Positions 43,800 through 56,680 of a stretch of DNA of 64,000 bases are shown here, in pieces. Within the stretch, counting starts at the first letter, position 1. Each line of letters opens with the position of its first letter. The notes under the pieces are model-generated. The model did no database searches. It was not told the DNA's origin and worked only from the letters and a program-made list of their open reading frames with translations. The stretch is from the NCBI RefSeq assembly GCF_910592395.1, contig NC_088318.1:8558349-8622348 (forward strand), written 5' to 3'. This stretch comes from Lineus longissimus (Eukaryota; Nemertea; Pilidiophora; Heteronemertea; Lineidae). Both the position numbers and the translations under genes were made by a program.

Positions 43800-45874
43800 G
43801 TGTGCAATGATAAATCATGGATAGCATTGCATAATTTGGAGGCCAAACAAAAGCCCTGCACTGGGAAGACACGGTTCATGACCAAAACATCTATCTGTAG
43901 TAGGCCTTGTCTTTTGAAATTTACAGGTCACACAAGAGAGCTATTGATCACTCTCCAAAAGTATGCTAGGAGAGCTAATCACTCTCCCACCTCGCAGTGC
44001 CAATAGCTCTATGAATGGTCCCAGGAGTGTTGTAACCCACCTTGTACAATCTGTCTACATTACAATAGTAATAGGATCGCAACTTTGGACTCTGAAAAGA
44101 CACTCAGGAGTAAATTTCAGCTAAATAGGGCATTTTCCATCGCGGGAATTTTTGCTTTTTTTTGAAACGTCGAATATGTTTATAGTTTTAAGGTACAAAA
44201 GAGATTTTATGGAGCCTATTGTGCATTTTAAAACACATGTATGCCATTTATTAGGTGTCGAGACAACTTCTACTAATCATATATAAACATTTTTTTTGTA
44301 AAAGGCAGGGCATTTAAAAAAAAATTAGGGTGACAGGGCGCCCACTGCAAAGTCAGGGCACGCACCCTGCCTTTCTGCTTTAGCAAAAACACCGTAAAAT
44401 TGATTTAGGAAGCTCCAAAAAACAACTGTTTCATGCATGTGAGACTGCACCAACGCAGTGGGTTAAACTCAACAAGGGGAAGAGCCATGCTGTGCTATCT
44501 TAAGACATAATTGACCTGCCTCACAGGGCTATAAATAGCCACCTAATGCAACAATGTAGTGGGAAAAGATCATGGATAGACAACGGGTCTGGAAAAGTTA
44601 CCAAACAGTCGCTGATATGTAAGTGAATATCTCCTTAGTGAGAAGGGAATTAATTATCTTACTATATTTCATTTGAAAGAGTATTCTGTCTGGGACGCAA
44701 ACAAATAAAAAGGATGTAAAGTAAGCATCAGGTTTTAGAAATATGAGCTGCATATTTAACAATCTCTTTGATTGACTGTGCCCCTCGGCAGAATTTTACG
44801 AGCGCTATGGAGTGTGGGAGCGATCACGCCCGTCAAAAGACAAGGACTGCTTTAGGTATCCCAATTGCCGACCGGATTCACGAATAATGCATGAGTGCAC
44901 GCACACAAGCAACAAAATTTATCATTTCTGATCCAGTTGTTCATGAATTGTAATAAAAGATATCTGAATAAAAAGCTATGTGTTTTTCCCTTACAATGGT
45001 ACCAGCCACAATAGAATCAAATTTTACTAACCGAGAGCAACACCATTGTTTCAATGTTTTGGAGTGTGGCCAATTAGTCAAAATCACCCTGGGTCTCTTC
45101 TAAGCACTCACGCAAAGTAACGGGAGCTAGCATCAAGTTGCAAAATGTCTCATCTTATAATAATAATAATAATTTGAACTTCCCGCCGCAAATTCTTTTT
45201 TTTTATAGAAAAATTCTGTACCCATCTGGCCGAATTTTTGATTCAAAATTTTCAAATGGCTGGCCAGCCCAACCTGTATCGGGGATACCTATGATTTTTA
45301 TATCAAGAGAAAGCTATTGTCTTGGAGAAAAATAATATTTATGTGGTAATTCCACTCAAACAGCCGCGTGAATGCGCTGCCACGAAAACCAAGGGGAGCT
45401 CTGTTAAGATGGCGGCGCCCATGACACCAAACTCCAGTGGTGATCAGACTCCACTTGCAGATGAATCTGAAGCAAACTGAGAAGAATTTTTGCCGAAATG
45501 GGTAAGGAAAATGTTGTAGAATAAGAAAAGTTACTGTCCATGTAGTTAATTTGTGTTTATATTGGATATATTTCCAGAAATTGAGCAGTTTTTGCTGCCG
45601 TTTTGAAGGCAAGTCATTCAAGCTTGCAATTGGTGCTGGACCTCTGAATTTCTTTGAAATAAATCTGCAATCATCATCCTTGTCAAACGAAACTAATTGT
45701 TCTAATTAATTCATGATGAAGTGAACAAACCATATATGCTGATAATCCTAAAAGTTTTCAAGGAGATGAGATATTTTGCATGTATTGGATGATTGAATCA
45801 CAACCTTCAGATCCCACCAATGAAAAGTTCTGTGACGTCATCGTGCATTTTCAAAAACGATCCAGGCTATTTTT
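43800..45874. other. Intron sequence, little recognised
   Basis: A short (TAA)n tract lies near 45160. AAGATGGCGGCGCCC at 45406 starts a 23-codon ORF (MAAPMTPNSSGDQ...) that may be a transposon first exon or chance. No other coding similarity or RNA gene was recognised. Confidence 0.4.
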
Positions 45875-48155
45875 AGCTCAGCTGACAAAGTCAGCGGAGC
45901 TAGTAGTATAGCTGTTCAAATGGTGTCCGTCCTGCAATCCATCCACCTAGGGACCCAACTGTGGACAAAATTGGACATTTCTGACCGGGAAGGCCTAGCC
46001 ACTTCGTTGACGGTGCTAAATTAGGAGTTGCCCAAGGTGAACTCAAAAAACGAAAAATCGGCGCGATCCGACCTGTATTAAGAGAATGAGGTCATTTCGC
46101 GTTTAGATTTCTTTCCCTTTTTACCTCGGTCCACAGAGCAAATATTGTTTTCAAATGTGGCTGAATATTTTTAGATATTTTTTCATTTTTTACTTTTAAT
46201 GGAATTAATATAGTTTTCACCGCCAGTTGGCGCTGCAGGCACATTGCCTGAATTTTGGCGATTTCAAATTTGGCGGTGGCTTAACTTTTTTGCAAGCAGT
46301 GCCGCTGATTGGCCGATCGATAGAAGAGATGCCACCATTTAAAAATGGCGGTAGTCGCTGCTTCAATGAAGGTGAGTGAACTTTCTCATGTTCAATCGGT
46401 TGATACTCTTTTAATCAACATGACCATGTACCTGAAATTTGTTTAGGTACTGAAAAGAGTCTATATAATTCAGATTTATCAATAGTTTTTTATAATATTC
46501 CGGAAATTTTGTGCACAAATCAGCGGAAGTTGGTGCTCGTCTCGTGTCATTTTAGAGCGAGAAATTTGTTTCCGTCGATCTCTACCACTGAAAAATCGCT
46601 TGCATAGCTTCGAATTTTTGTGAAAATAAGTATCTGAACTTGGTTTCAAATAGTCTAGAGAGTTACCTTTGTGGTGATACATATGGTATGTGATAAATAT
46701 TTGTGGAATTTGTGAAATTCGGTTTTCAAACGTGCCGATGATGCAAGCGATCTCGCGTGAATTTTGCAAGTCCTGATATGTCGACCGGGTGTCAAAAATC
46801 ACTCGCCTAAATTCAATTCAAAGATCGAAAATGACATCTGAACTTAGTTTCAAATAGCCTACGCAATTATCATTTCGGTGATATATAATGCATGCATGTA
46901 ATAATTGATTAATCTACCTAAAACGCGCAATTAAAACGGCGAAAGATCGTGATAAACACTCTGGTGGCGGTCGCACTAAATAACGACCGGTAGGGCCCGG
47001 CGTGTGGCGGAGAAAAAAAGGTAGCGCCCGGAGGTTGAAACGGGATTTTTATGCACTTTTAACTGTATATATATGTTGTTTAGATGTATTTCTAACAGTT
47101 CTGTAACTTTTATGACCAAGCTTGCACCCAAAGTTGGTAAAATTGATGCTTGTTTATGGACTGCGCTAGCGACCGGAGAATTCGCCGTCGGCCATTTTGG
47201 GACGGTCAACAAATCTCGCCATTTACGTTTGTTTACAATTATTTTGAAAGTCACATTATAGGCCTATGACATCGTAGTATGAATTCCACTGCAGTTTCCT
47301 TACGCAGCAATGCTCATGTTTTTGGTTGGCAATCCTGTACTGTCTGTACACTGCGCTGTGCAGGCTTAGAGTATAACTCAACAGGCCCTCATGATTCATT
47401 TGATGGACACCTTATTTGATAGTACCTCATCATTAAGTCCACTAGATCCTGTTCTGTCACATGTCGTAGACGATAGACAATTTTCAAAATGTAGTACACC
47501 ACTCGCTCACGGCTCACATCATGTGGGCACGGTTGGCTGTTGAGTGTTATGGTTCAGTCTGTGAGACTAATTTAAAGAGGTTACACTTTTATTTTGAATT
47601 TGAAAACAACCCCCAGGACTGACTTTTCACTGAGTGATAAGTGTGCCCTTCGAAGGTTAAGTCTCTTTCTGGATTTGCTTCCATAGATGCCTTGTTCAGG
47701 ATATCATCTGACCGATGCCTGATCAAGCACAGACTGTATCCGGTGGTGTACATTTCCCCGTCTATGTCACCCTTTTTTATTCAGTCAGTGTTAATTTCTC
47801 TTCTCTTTTTTTACAGATTAACTGTTGTTGGTTATTGCAAGAGGAGTCGTTGGCACATTTCAAGTCCAGGAAAGCACTTGCTGTTCCCACATTCAGAGTA
47901 AGGTGTGCTTACTCGTTTTACTGCTTTCCATTCCTGGAGAGCGTTATCAAATATCTGCCGCAAGGCAACAAATATCTGCCGCAAGGCGCTTCAATATCTG
48001 CCGAAAGGCATCAAATATCTGCCGCACCAATAAAGTTCATTTTGTTAACCAACTCTTTATCTTCTTCGTTGCCTCATAATAACGGTACCGACACACACTT
48101 GACCCTTGCCTTCACCTGGCCATTTCAGCTGAGCGCCAGGCCCTTGGGCCTCTTG
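45875..48155 (+). mobile_element. HINE-1 copy, 2.3 kb
   Basis: 5' AGCTCAGCTGACAAAGTCAG after TTTT; 3' CAGCTGAGCGCCAGGCCCTT, GGGCCTCTTG, TT. The first 400 bp match the 24694 copy at lower identity. The middle differs, with an ATGGCGGTAG start and GTGAGT donor at 46345-46376. Just before the 3' end, AAATATCTGCCGCAAGGCAA repeats about four times (47948-48025). Confidence 0.8.
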
Positions 48156-48812
48156 TTAGGATCACGTGACCCGAATAGGCGGCTGTGATTGGTCATTGAC
48201 TGATATTTGTCAACAAATCCATGTGCTTTTTATTGGAATGCCACTTCTTTTGTGTTCTCACTTGATTTCTGGTGTGTTTTTCACTAGTATTTGTTTTCTA
48301 TAGTTAGCGCGCAGTAGAAAAACTGAAGGCTTTTCTGCGAAGCGCTACTATAGTTACCGTGCATACGTCAATGTAAACAATGTTTCTCATGTCCATGGAT
48401 TTGATTCAAATGGCTTAAATTTGACTTAAAATGGCCGCCAAAAGAGATAAACGCACGAATGAATCAACCCGACTATTCTGAGCTCCGAGAGAGAACCACG
48501 TGAATATTCCCACTGTTTTTAGCTCAGCTGACAAAGTCAGCGGAGCTAGTCATCTATTCGATTGGTGTCCGTCCTTCCTTCCATCCATCCTGCCATCCTT
48601 CCATCTAGCCATCTGTAGACAAAGTTGGGCATTTTGGAATCATACAACCGAGGCACTTCAAATCTAGTCTTGCTTATAAACACCGCAGAAAATGTTGCTT
48701 ACGGAAAAAAATTTGGGCGATTCGACTCAAATTCAGCTCCCCAGGGGGCAAAATGCGTAAATGAAAAAAAAATTTTTGACGCTCTATTCCAGGCGATAAA
48801 AGCTTGAAATAA

Positions 48813-49674
48813 CAGACACTGCCTTTTAAGGCGCGCTGTAGCGCGCGCACACCATGGCGCACCTAAAATCAATCGGAGGCGCGCAAACAATAGCGCGCCT
48901 GCCAATAGAAATACATAAGGAAAAAGCGTGCCTTGTTATTTCGTCATCCACACGCACGCACGTGGATATGTGTACAGTAAACAGATGTAAGCATCCCCCA
49001 ATGCATTGAGGTACCTGGTCTGTCATTGGTTCAAATGTGCACACGTCACTGGAAAGGACCAATGGAATACAATTTTTCATTCTGACTTCGGCAGCGTGAT
49101 TTAGAACAATGGCGGAACTGGGCAGATCCGTCAAAGAAGAGACGTTCTTAAATTGGGATTGGCTGCCCGAAGGCGTCATTTTTCCCAAGATAAAAGTAGA
49201 AGGGAGTAAACGAACGGTGGCAGAGGTAGGTCAATAAGAAACCGTAATCTGAATGATAAATTTAGACGATCTGCGTAGTAGTAGAATAGAAATCTCGTCT
49301 GCTCGCCGAACCCGGTGCGCAGGCGCTAAATCTAGTCTTGTTTCCTGGGTTTTCCGCGTCTTCCTCCTGCATGCCATGATGTACATTTTGAAGTTGATAG
49401 AGTGTATGGGGGTGAGATTGAATTGATTTTCGTTAATTATTCATGAAATGATATGCGATGACGTAGCAAGTGCTTGCCAAATTTGGTCATGGACGGCGAC
49501 GCAAATAACAACCACGTGGAACGAGAATTTAAAGGGAAAGTGCACTGGTACAATATTTTGTGGCGCAAATATATGAGAGAATCATCTCAGAAAACCTGGT
49601 GAAAAAAAGCACGCCTAGGATTCTCAAGGTGAGCTTTTACCAGCACACCTGGGATTTTTTAAAGACAGTGTCTG
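48813..49674 (+). mobile_element. 862 bp DNA element with 6 bp target duplication (AAATAA)
   Basis: Termini CAGACACTGCCTT at the left and its inverse (AAGACAGTGTCTG) at the right. AAATAA is duplicated at 48807-48812 and 49675-49680. The related HINE-1 copy at 27130-27150 has the uninterrupted GCTTGAAATAAAGTTGAAAA. The element holds CpG-rich sequence, CCAAT motifs and a candidate first exon. The superfamily is unknown to me. Confidence 0.85.
49109..49225 (+). CDS. Candidate first coding exon inside the 862 bp element
   Basis: An ATG in good context (AACAATGG) opens 39 codons starting MAELGRSVKEETFLNWDWLP and ending ...SKRTVAE, then a splice donor (GAG|GTAGGT). Upstream at 49024-49075 lie CATTGG and GACCAATGG, two CCAAT-type boxes, in CpG-containing DNA. 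I do not recognise the protein. It may be the first exon of the transposase of the parent element, kept while the rest was deleted. A chance ORF is possible, as no downstream exon was found. Confidence 0.4.
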
Positions 49675-49901
49675 AAATAAAGTTGAAAAGGTCTTCATGA
49701 TACAGAAGTTTTGATATAAAATAGATTAGTGTCGATTTATATCACCAGTTGGCGGTAGTGAGCAAAACTGTTGTTTGACCCCGGATGATTCCGCTTTAAA
49801 TTTCCCGCCGAGGTTACCTGGAGTACTATCAAGAAAATGGCGGTGACCTTTTTATTTCTACCGGAGCGATGATTTTGTAAGTGACAAATTTTCTTTTTTA
49901 A

Positions 49902-50774
49902 CTCTTTACATGCGCTAGCCGCCGCTGGTTGGCGCAAAGAACTTACGCTGTTCTCCCAGGAGCCGCCATTACTCGGCTCCATTCAAACAGTGCGAAACTC
50001 CGGCAAGCCGACTACAAGCTACTCCAACTTTAATGTATCGTAATTTCTTATTGGCTGGCTCCATGGTGACCCTATTTGAATGGCCAATAAGAGATAAGCT
50101 TCTATTTTCTATTCAGGTCACTCCGTTCTAATTTAGTATTCATGAGGCATGAATAATAATGATGTATTGGCGGGGTTCCCCAGGAAGTTGACCTCGTCGG
50201 CCATTTTTAAATGTTTCTTTAATCTTTTTTTTTGATTGACGTGCCGCATTGTTCGGGACCAGCTGGGTTTATTTATGATAGATTTATTTGATTCGAGCTC
50301 CGGATCAGAATTTGAAGGTTTTGCAGATTCAGATATCATTGTTTCGATAGGAAGTGATGATAGTGACTGGGACTTAGATTTTTATTATAAACATTTTGTG
50401 TCGGATGAGGACGATAGCGACAGTGATTTCTCTGGCTTTGAGCCAGTGGAAGACCCGGATGATGGAAAGTAGAAAGTTTTACGGCGATTTGTAGAAATTT
50501 TTTTCTCTCCAAGTTTGCAGGCCTTGTTCTCAGTTACTTTTCGTTAGAATTCAAAATAAATTACATGAGTTTATGCGGAATTTAATTCTTAGTTACTCCT
50601 CAAAATTTTAGTCCTGTACTATGAACAGCAACGGAGATAATATCACTTATGTAAACACTACCTGAAATACGGCCGCGTCAGTGACGCGCTCCCGGGAAAC
50701 TATATCAGAATAATGACGCTGTGTATTCAGGACTTTGACGCTATGACGCATGCGGGTCTAGCGTATGTAAAGAG
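49902..50774 (+). mobile_element. 873 bp piggyBac derivative
   Basis: TTAA at 49898-49901 and 50775-50778. Inverted ends CTCTTTACATGCGCTAG and CTAGCGTATGTAAAGAG. TTAA targets with C[CT]CTTT ends are diagnostic of piggyBac. It carries an acidic ORF (see 50275-50472) but no catalytic core. Confidence 0.85.
50275..50472 (+). pseudogene. Acidic N-terminus of a piggyBac-type transposase
   Basis: From Met at 50275 the frame reads MIDLFDSSSGSEFEGFADSD, then two further Asp/Ser/Glu-rich blocks (SDDSDWDLDF, DEDDSDSDFSGFE), ending DPDDGK and a stop. Such Asp/Ser-rich N-termini precede the catalytic domain of many piggyBac transposases. Here the core is missing and the element ends 300 bp later. The track of open codons extends upstream to 50236, but the inner Met gives the cleaner acidic start. 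Confidence 0.55.
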
Positions 50775-50778
50775 TTAA

Positions 50779-51849
50779 GCCTTTACGGAAACGTATTTTG
50801 GTACGAAAGTTCACACGTTTATAGAAAAGATCAACGAGAATGTGTTCAAATGCCCTCATAACGATGAGTTCAACGGAATTTGGTCAAAACAACCTTCGAA
50901 TGGAGTCAACTTTCTTTGCGAAATTGAAGCGACGACCTCATTATTTATCGTAATTTATGCAGATCTGAGTCCAGCTGGGTGATGTTCTGATTTGTGTTCA
51001 AACTATTGGAAACTTCGGAAATTAGTTCTACTATTCTGCAGGAGTATATTATAGCCATTGATGTTGACAGCTAAATGCACGAAAACTTTGTTCAGGTTTC
51101 TCGTCCAATCACTTGACCTCTCCAACACTCGCTAATGCACTCTTTTCGTCAACGTTTTAGGCCAATCTTCGGCATGAACATGAAATCTAATAAGCGCAGT
51201 ACTTAAATCAGATGTTTCTCTCGCCTTGAAAACATTCCTGGGTAAAATCCATTGAGATTAGCCGAGTTAATCTACTTTTTCCGTGCTTAAAATCTCTGCC
51301 GCTGAATTCTATAATTAGAAACTATTAACATCGCGGCAGTGTGGTTCCCATTGTGCGCCCTCCCACTTCACACCATGTCAGGATGTTTTACGGAGAGGGA
51401 GGGCGTGCGATAAGAAGAATGGCCAAAATGATGTCACGTTTTCCTGGCAATGCCTCTTGCCAGACCAGTCAAGCATTGGGAAAGCATCTTTAATTCAGAC
51501 AACGTTAGAACTAGAAAAACGAATATGTTAATTTTCAAAATTAAAAGCAGATTTCACCACTAACCAGTCAAATCGGAATACGACGGCGCAAAATGTTCTC
51601 GCTTTCCTCCTGCTAAAAACCTTGTTCCCGCACTCCTATTTTAATTTATGCCAAGGAATATGATATGATCTGTTTTCACTTGTTTGTAATTAAATGGTAT
51701 TCATATAATGAGATCAATAGTAGTGTGTACATGTCAGATCCCATCGTTCAACTAGTCTTCTCTCCCCAGGTGCCTCACACGGACCTTCAGGTCCCCATAC
51801 TCAAGACCAACTCTTACAATATCGCCCTCAAAACAACCCTGGAGTCATG
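50779..51849. other. Intron sequence, nothing recognised
   Basis: No mobile element termini, RNA gene or coding similarity recognised. An 18-base palindrome-like CACACC/GGTGTG context near 51365 was not pursued. Confidence 0.4.
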
Positions 51850-53294
51850 AATTACCTGCACTCCCTGTGGGGTGAATAACATTACCTTTTGAGCAGCTGG
51901 CTGTAGGGTAATGATTGGAATTTGGAGCAGCCGGAAGACCTGCTGACCTGCTGAACCCAGGTTAATGTTATTTTCAATCCACGATTGCAGGTCACCTGAT
52001 TTTCGAGATTTCGCGGGAAATGAAATTGTAAACAAACGCATGTGTGCAGTTCAAATGTAAACAAAAAATGTATTTTTGGTACTTTTGGTTGCTGGACTTG
52101 GGTTTTCCCGCAGTTAGGAGCTGGGGTCAAATTGGTGGTCTATTGTGCTGTTTTAGTCAGAGGTAGCCCTTGATTATGAAGGGATTTTCAAATTAAGGTG
52201 ACCATGGTCTTTTTATGTGCTCAGCTCACCACAGCTTTCAATACTTGATGTATCTGAAGAGGCGCGCGGAACCTGACATGGCCTTACCAAGGAGCTGCTC
52301 ACGGTGCTGAACTTCTAGCTTGCCTGTCGACAAGTGCCTTTTTGGCCGAGACATTGCTACATGCAGGAGGAGCACGCATTTTAAATTTATAGTAGTGATA
52401 GTGCAGTTGGTTCGAGCCATTTGGAAGCCGACATGTGAAGGCCTATCTGGGTTCTCCTTCTTCTCCGTATAAAAAGGGGCATATTGCTGACTAAGGAACA
52501 AGGCATATTGACATTGCCTCATCATCTCTATGGGACCAATTGATATACTTTTATATGCACGCATACATCGTGCCATTTCAGGGTCCGAGTCTGTGGACAA
52601 TTGGTTTGATTAATTTGTCTCTTCGATATTGCTCCTTTATTGCATTAGATTTTCATCGCAATTCAATATGTTCAAGATATAGCCAATTTGAACCTGTCTG
52701 CGCCAAGGATAGATTGGTTCCAGATCGATTCACTATGACTAGGAATACGCAGTAGAGCACAATGTCATGAAAAACGACCCTTTGTATTGTAAATTCCAAT
52801 CTCCTGCAGGACAGGTCAATTTCTCTCAATAAGATTAATTTTGTTGACTCCTGTAATCTCTACCTTATTAAAAAAAAAAGACAGTGGTGTTAGTCCCAAA
52901 CTGGTAATTTCTATTTATTTTGACCTCTGTTAAATCAGGATACCTCTCAATTACAGACAGCATTTTGTATCCTTGTGCTGTACAATCCAGCCTGGACATA
53001 CCACAGTTGTCCATGGAGAAGTCTCATCCTCTCTGACACTTCTTTTCTGTAAAGCTACCGATACAACATACTGAACTAGGGATATCTTCCGTTGCCTCCT
53101 GTAATATTTACACACCATGGCTGATTAGTTCAATCATATTTCATCCAGCTGGCAGCTCTGCATTGGAAATTTTAGTGGTATAACGTGTTCTCTTGACCTT
53201 CAAACAGTAGTATAAAGCCGATATTTACTACTTTATACCCTCAGTCCTATGTTATTAGGTCATCCAGCTGAGCGCCAGTCCCTTGGGCCTCTTG
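51850..53294 (+). mobile_element. HINE-1 copy, 3' part
   Basis: It starts within the family at ACCTGCACTCCCTGTGGGGT (as at 25503 and 36985) and runs to the 3' hairpin and CTTG at 53294. It holds the uninterrupted site GTGACCATGGTC at 52199-52210, which dates the foldback insertion at 37322. It shares the 52200-52760 block with the 35776 copy. Confidence 0.85.
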
Positions 53295-54390
53295 TTTTTA
53301 TCAAACTTCAATTTCAGGGGGTTCGGGGTGGTTTCCCCTCCTGACATATGTGTTTCGATTTTTGAGACTTTAGTAATAATATCCAAAAGACGCTTTAAAT
53401 GGATATAATCCTGAATCAAGCAAAACTGGGCAGGCGTTTTGAGAAAAATGTTTTTTTTTAGATTTCAATAAACTTTTTGAAGAAATTCAACATGGTGGGA
53501 CCCAAAGGCACATTATGGAGGAATATATGTTTTTATTGGGGACGAGACAATACCACCTTCATAGGTTGGAGGGTCCAGACCAATCAATTAGACGCGAATA
53601 TGTTTTTAACTATCAAGTACATATTTTGAGAGGTATTGAACAAATATTTGCTGTGGCTAGTCTACAGATATAAAGAAATTATTTGATGAAAAAATTAATT
53701 TTGAATTTTGATAATTTGGCAATAGTGTTTTGAGATTTTTCTGCCAGTTGGCTGAAGAGTGGAAATATCAATGTCTGTGCAATTTGTCGATTATCAAAAA
53801 ATTTCCGTTGTCAACTACCAGTTTACTTTTCACCATTTACTTGCCCAACTGTCCGAAATATCACATCAAAATTTCAGATTCACAACCCCGTGCAGTATTT
53901 GATGCGTCGCGGTCAAACATTGACAATTAAAAAATCAATGGTGGTCTTGTTTCATACCATTGGTTTTGCAGATCTTCTGGTTTTTCCTAAATAATAGTCA
54001 GTATTCGAAAGCAGGCTTTTTATGCTCCCAGATATGAAGAGGGTTCTATGTTCCCCAGGTTCTTTGGTCATCAGTCTGGTTTTCCTCAAGAGTCAAGTGT
54101 CTTCCAGTCTCTTGGCCTGCAAAATCCCTTTCCAACCAGTTTTTTATGCATTTGCCATTCGGCAACATGTTGGTGGGGGTAAAACCTGACCCCATACCCC
54201 TTGAATTGATTGCCCAGGTACAACCACATGCACTTGTCTCAACGAGGCCACCAGTGTCTACCACCTGTTGGCAGTCTTGCCAATATAATGCCATTGAAAA
54301 GGCAGGGTAATGATGGTTGAGGATTGGGGTTAGGGTACCATCAAAGGGGTAACCCTTCCTCGCCCTGAGTTAATATACGGCCTATTGGGT
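53295..54390. other. Intron sequence, nothing recognised
   Basis: No repeat termini or coding similarity recognised. ORFs here are short and resemble nothing known to me. Confidence 0.45.
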
Positions 54391-56035
54391 AATTATGCCC
54401 CCCGCCTTGTGGGGGCATTATGTACTTGGGTGGTTTCCGGCCGCCGCCGCACTGAATTCTGGACTATAACTCAAGAACCCCTTATTCGGCTGACTTGAAA
54501 TTTTTAGGTGGTAGGCCTAGTGTATCAATGGGTCCCTACTGATTTTGGGCGCGTTCCAAAATCCAATATGGCCGCCAGCCGCCATCCTAGGTTTTTGTAT
54601 TCTGCTCGTTAACTGAAGAACTAGAGGTCCGACAGATTTCAATCTTTTGTGGTGTAATGGTCTATGGTAGGGGAGGTTCCCTATTGATTTTGGGCGCGTT
54701 CAAAAATCCTATATGGCCGGCAGCCGCCATCCTAGGTTTTTGCATTCTGCTCGCTAACTGAAGAACAAGAGGTCCGACAGACTTCAAACTTTTGTTGTGT
54801 AATGGTCGTCCGTTGGAGAGGTTCCCTATTGATTTTGGGCACATTCAAAAATCCAATATGGCCGCTAGCCGCCATCCTAGATTTTTGCATTCCGCTCGTT
54901 ATTTGAAGAAGCAGATGTCCGACAGACTTCAAACTTTTGTGGTGTAATGGCCTATGGTAGGGGAGGATCCCTACTGATTTTGGGCGCGATCCAAAATCTG
55001 ATATGGCCACCATCCGCCAACTTAGATTTTTGTATTCCGATCATTAACTGAAGAACTAGAGGTCCGACAGACTTCAAGCTTTTGTGATATAAAGGTCTTC
55101 GGTACACAAGGTTTCCTATTGATTTTGGGCGTGTTCCAAAATCCATTATGGTCCCAGGCCGCCATTTTGTTATGTATTTATCATGAATTAATCAAAAATT
55201 TCTCCACATTAGAATTTCATGCCGCGTTATCGTCAATATGCAAAAGGCATTTCATCATCATCATCATCATTATGCCCCGGCTCAATGAAGTTGAGGTGGG
55301 GCATTTTCATTCAGGTGGGGCATTATGTTTTCAGCTGGTTTCCGTGTCCGCCGCGTCCGCGTCCGTAGCAACATATTCTGAACTATAACTGAAGAACCGG
55401 TGGCCAGATTGATCTGTAATTGTTAAAGGGAATTGGGGTGGATAGGGCAAGGGTCCATTTTGATTTTGGTCGTTCTCCGAAATTCAGTATGGCCACCTAT
55501 GGGCCATCTTGGATTTCGCATTCCGGATTATAACTCAAGAACGGGTGGCCCGATTCATCTCTATATTCTATGGTGTAATAGGGTGGATTTGGGGAGGTTC
55601 CCAATATAATTTGGTTGCACTCTGAAATTGGATATGGTCGGCAGGAGGCCATCTTGGATTTTGCAGTCCCGACTATAACTCAAGAAAAAGTGGCGCGATT
55701 CATCTCTAAATTCTATGGTGTAATAAGGTGGATTAGGGGAGGTTCTCTATCAATTTTGGTTGCGCTCCGAAATTCAATATGGCCACCAGAAGGCCATCTT
55801 GGATTTTGTAGTCCGGTCTATAACTCAAGAACATGTTGCCCGATTGATCTCTAATTTCTATGGTGTAATGGGAAAATAAAGAAAGGTTGCAGATCGATTT
55901 TGGACCCGACCCAGAATTCAAGATGGCCACCAGGTCACCATCTTTGTTTTTGCATTCCGCCCCTTAACTCAAGAACGAAATGAGTGACAGGCCTGATACT
56001 GATGTTGTGTGATGTCCTACGGTAGAGGAGGACCC
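54391..56035 (+). repeat. ~144 bp tandem array (family 3), two blocks
   Basis: The array opens with a GGGGGCATTATG-type hairpin (ATGCCCCCCGCCTTGTGGGG). Block 1 (54460-55150) has about five units built on TGATTTTGGGCGCGTTCCAA, ATGGCCGCCAGCCGCCAT, a TTTTTGCATTC segment and AACTGAAGAACTAGAGGTCC. At 55265-55345 a second GGGGCATTATG start and a GTCCGCCGCGTCCGCGTCCG tract occur, then four more diverged units to 56030. The microsatellite-then-monomer plan resembles HINE-2, but I could not define the 3' end. Confidence 0.8.
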
Positions 56036-56680
56036 CTCAGGGTATTTGTAGCCAGTTTGTTTGGGGTATTTGTAGTCCCTGTAAAAAGCTCAATATATCC
56101 TGTCATAAATCATGAAGATGCTAGGTTTCTTTATTTGTTTACCTAAAGTATATTATTTTATCATAAAGCTATCCGATTTAGATACAACGTTAACCCTTTA
56201 TCTACCAACAATGATACATTTGAGGTTTCATACTAGTTTATCTAACATATTTCGAAATAATGTTAATATTTTAAAGAGATACCACTACGCTTAAATTATA
56301 CATGTTTCATCTTATAAATGTGTTTGTAGTACTTCTCTAATAAAGTTAATGTGAAAATAATGTTATCCAGGTTCACCACAATTAAACAATGGCCATTTAT
56401 AATCACTGATATTCCTCTCAAAACATCGTCTGCTAAATGCAAATCCTAAAATAAACACTGCGCGCCAACACCGGTGGTGACGTAAAAGGATGTGCCAGTG
56501 TTGTTTTGATAGCTAGTCCATGCGTGTTTTGACAGCTGCGATAAGCTTGCTGTAATTGCAGGAAACTAGAACAATGGTATCCTGGGCAATATATATAAAT
56601 AACCTAAGCATGGTTAGCCTCAGACGAGTTCAAGATTGGATACAGCTATCATCAGCAGTAGATTACACATATTTTGAAAG
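56036..56680. other. Upstream region of the THAP transposase gene
   Basis: AT-rich, no coding similarity. A promoter could lie near 56450-56680 but I see no convincing TATA box or initiator. Element termini (a TTAA flank would be expected for Kolobok) were not identified. Confidence 0.35.

Larger units (their letters stand above)
48521..49897 (+). mobile_element. HINE-1 copy, 5' part, with an 862 bp insertion
   Basis: It begins AGCTCAGCTGACAAAGTCAG after GTTTTT and has a TTCC/CATC microsatellite (48570-48600). It matches the copy at 26861 up to GCTTGAAATAA and resumes at 49675. No 3' hairpin was found before the piggyBac derivative at 49902. The 3' part at 51850-53294 may or may not belong to the same insertion. 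Confidence 0.75.
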
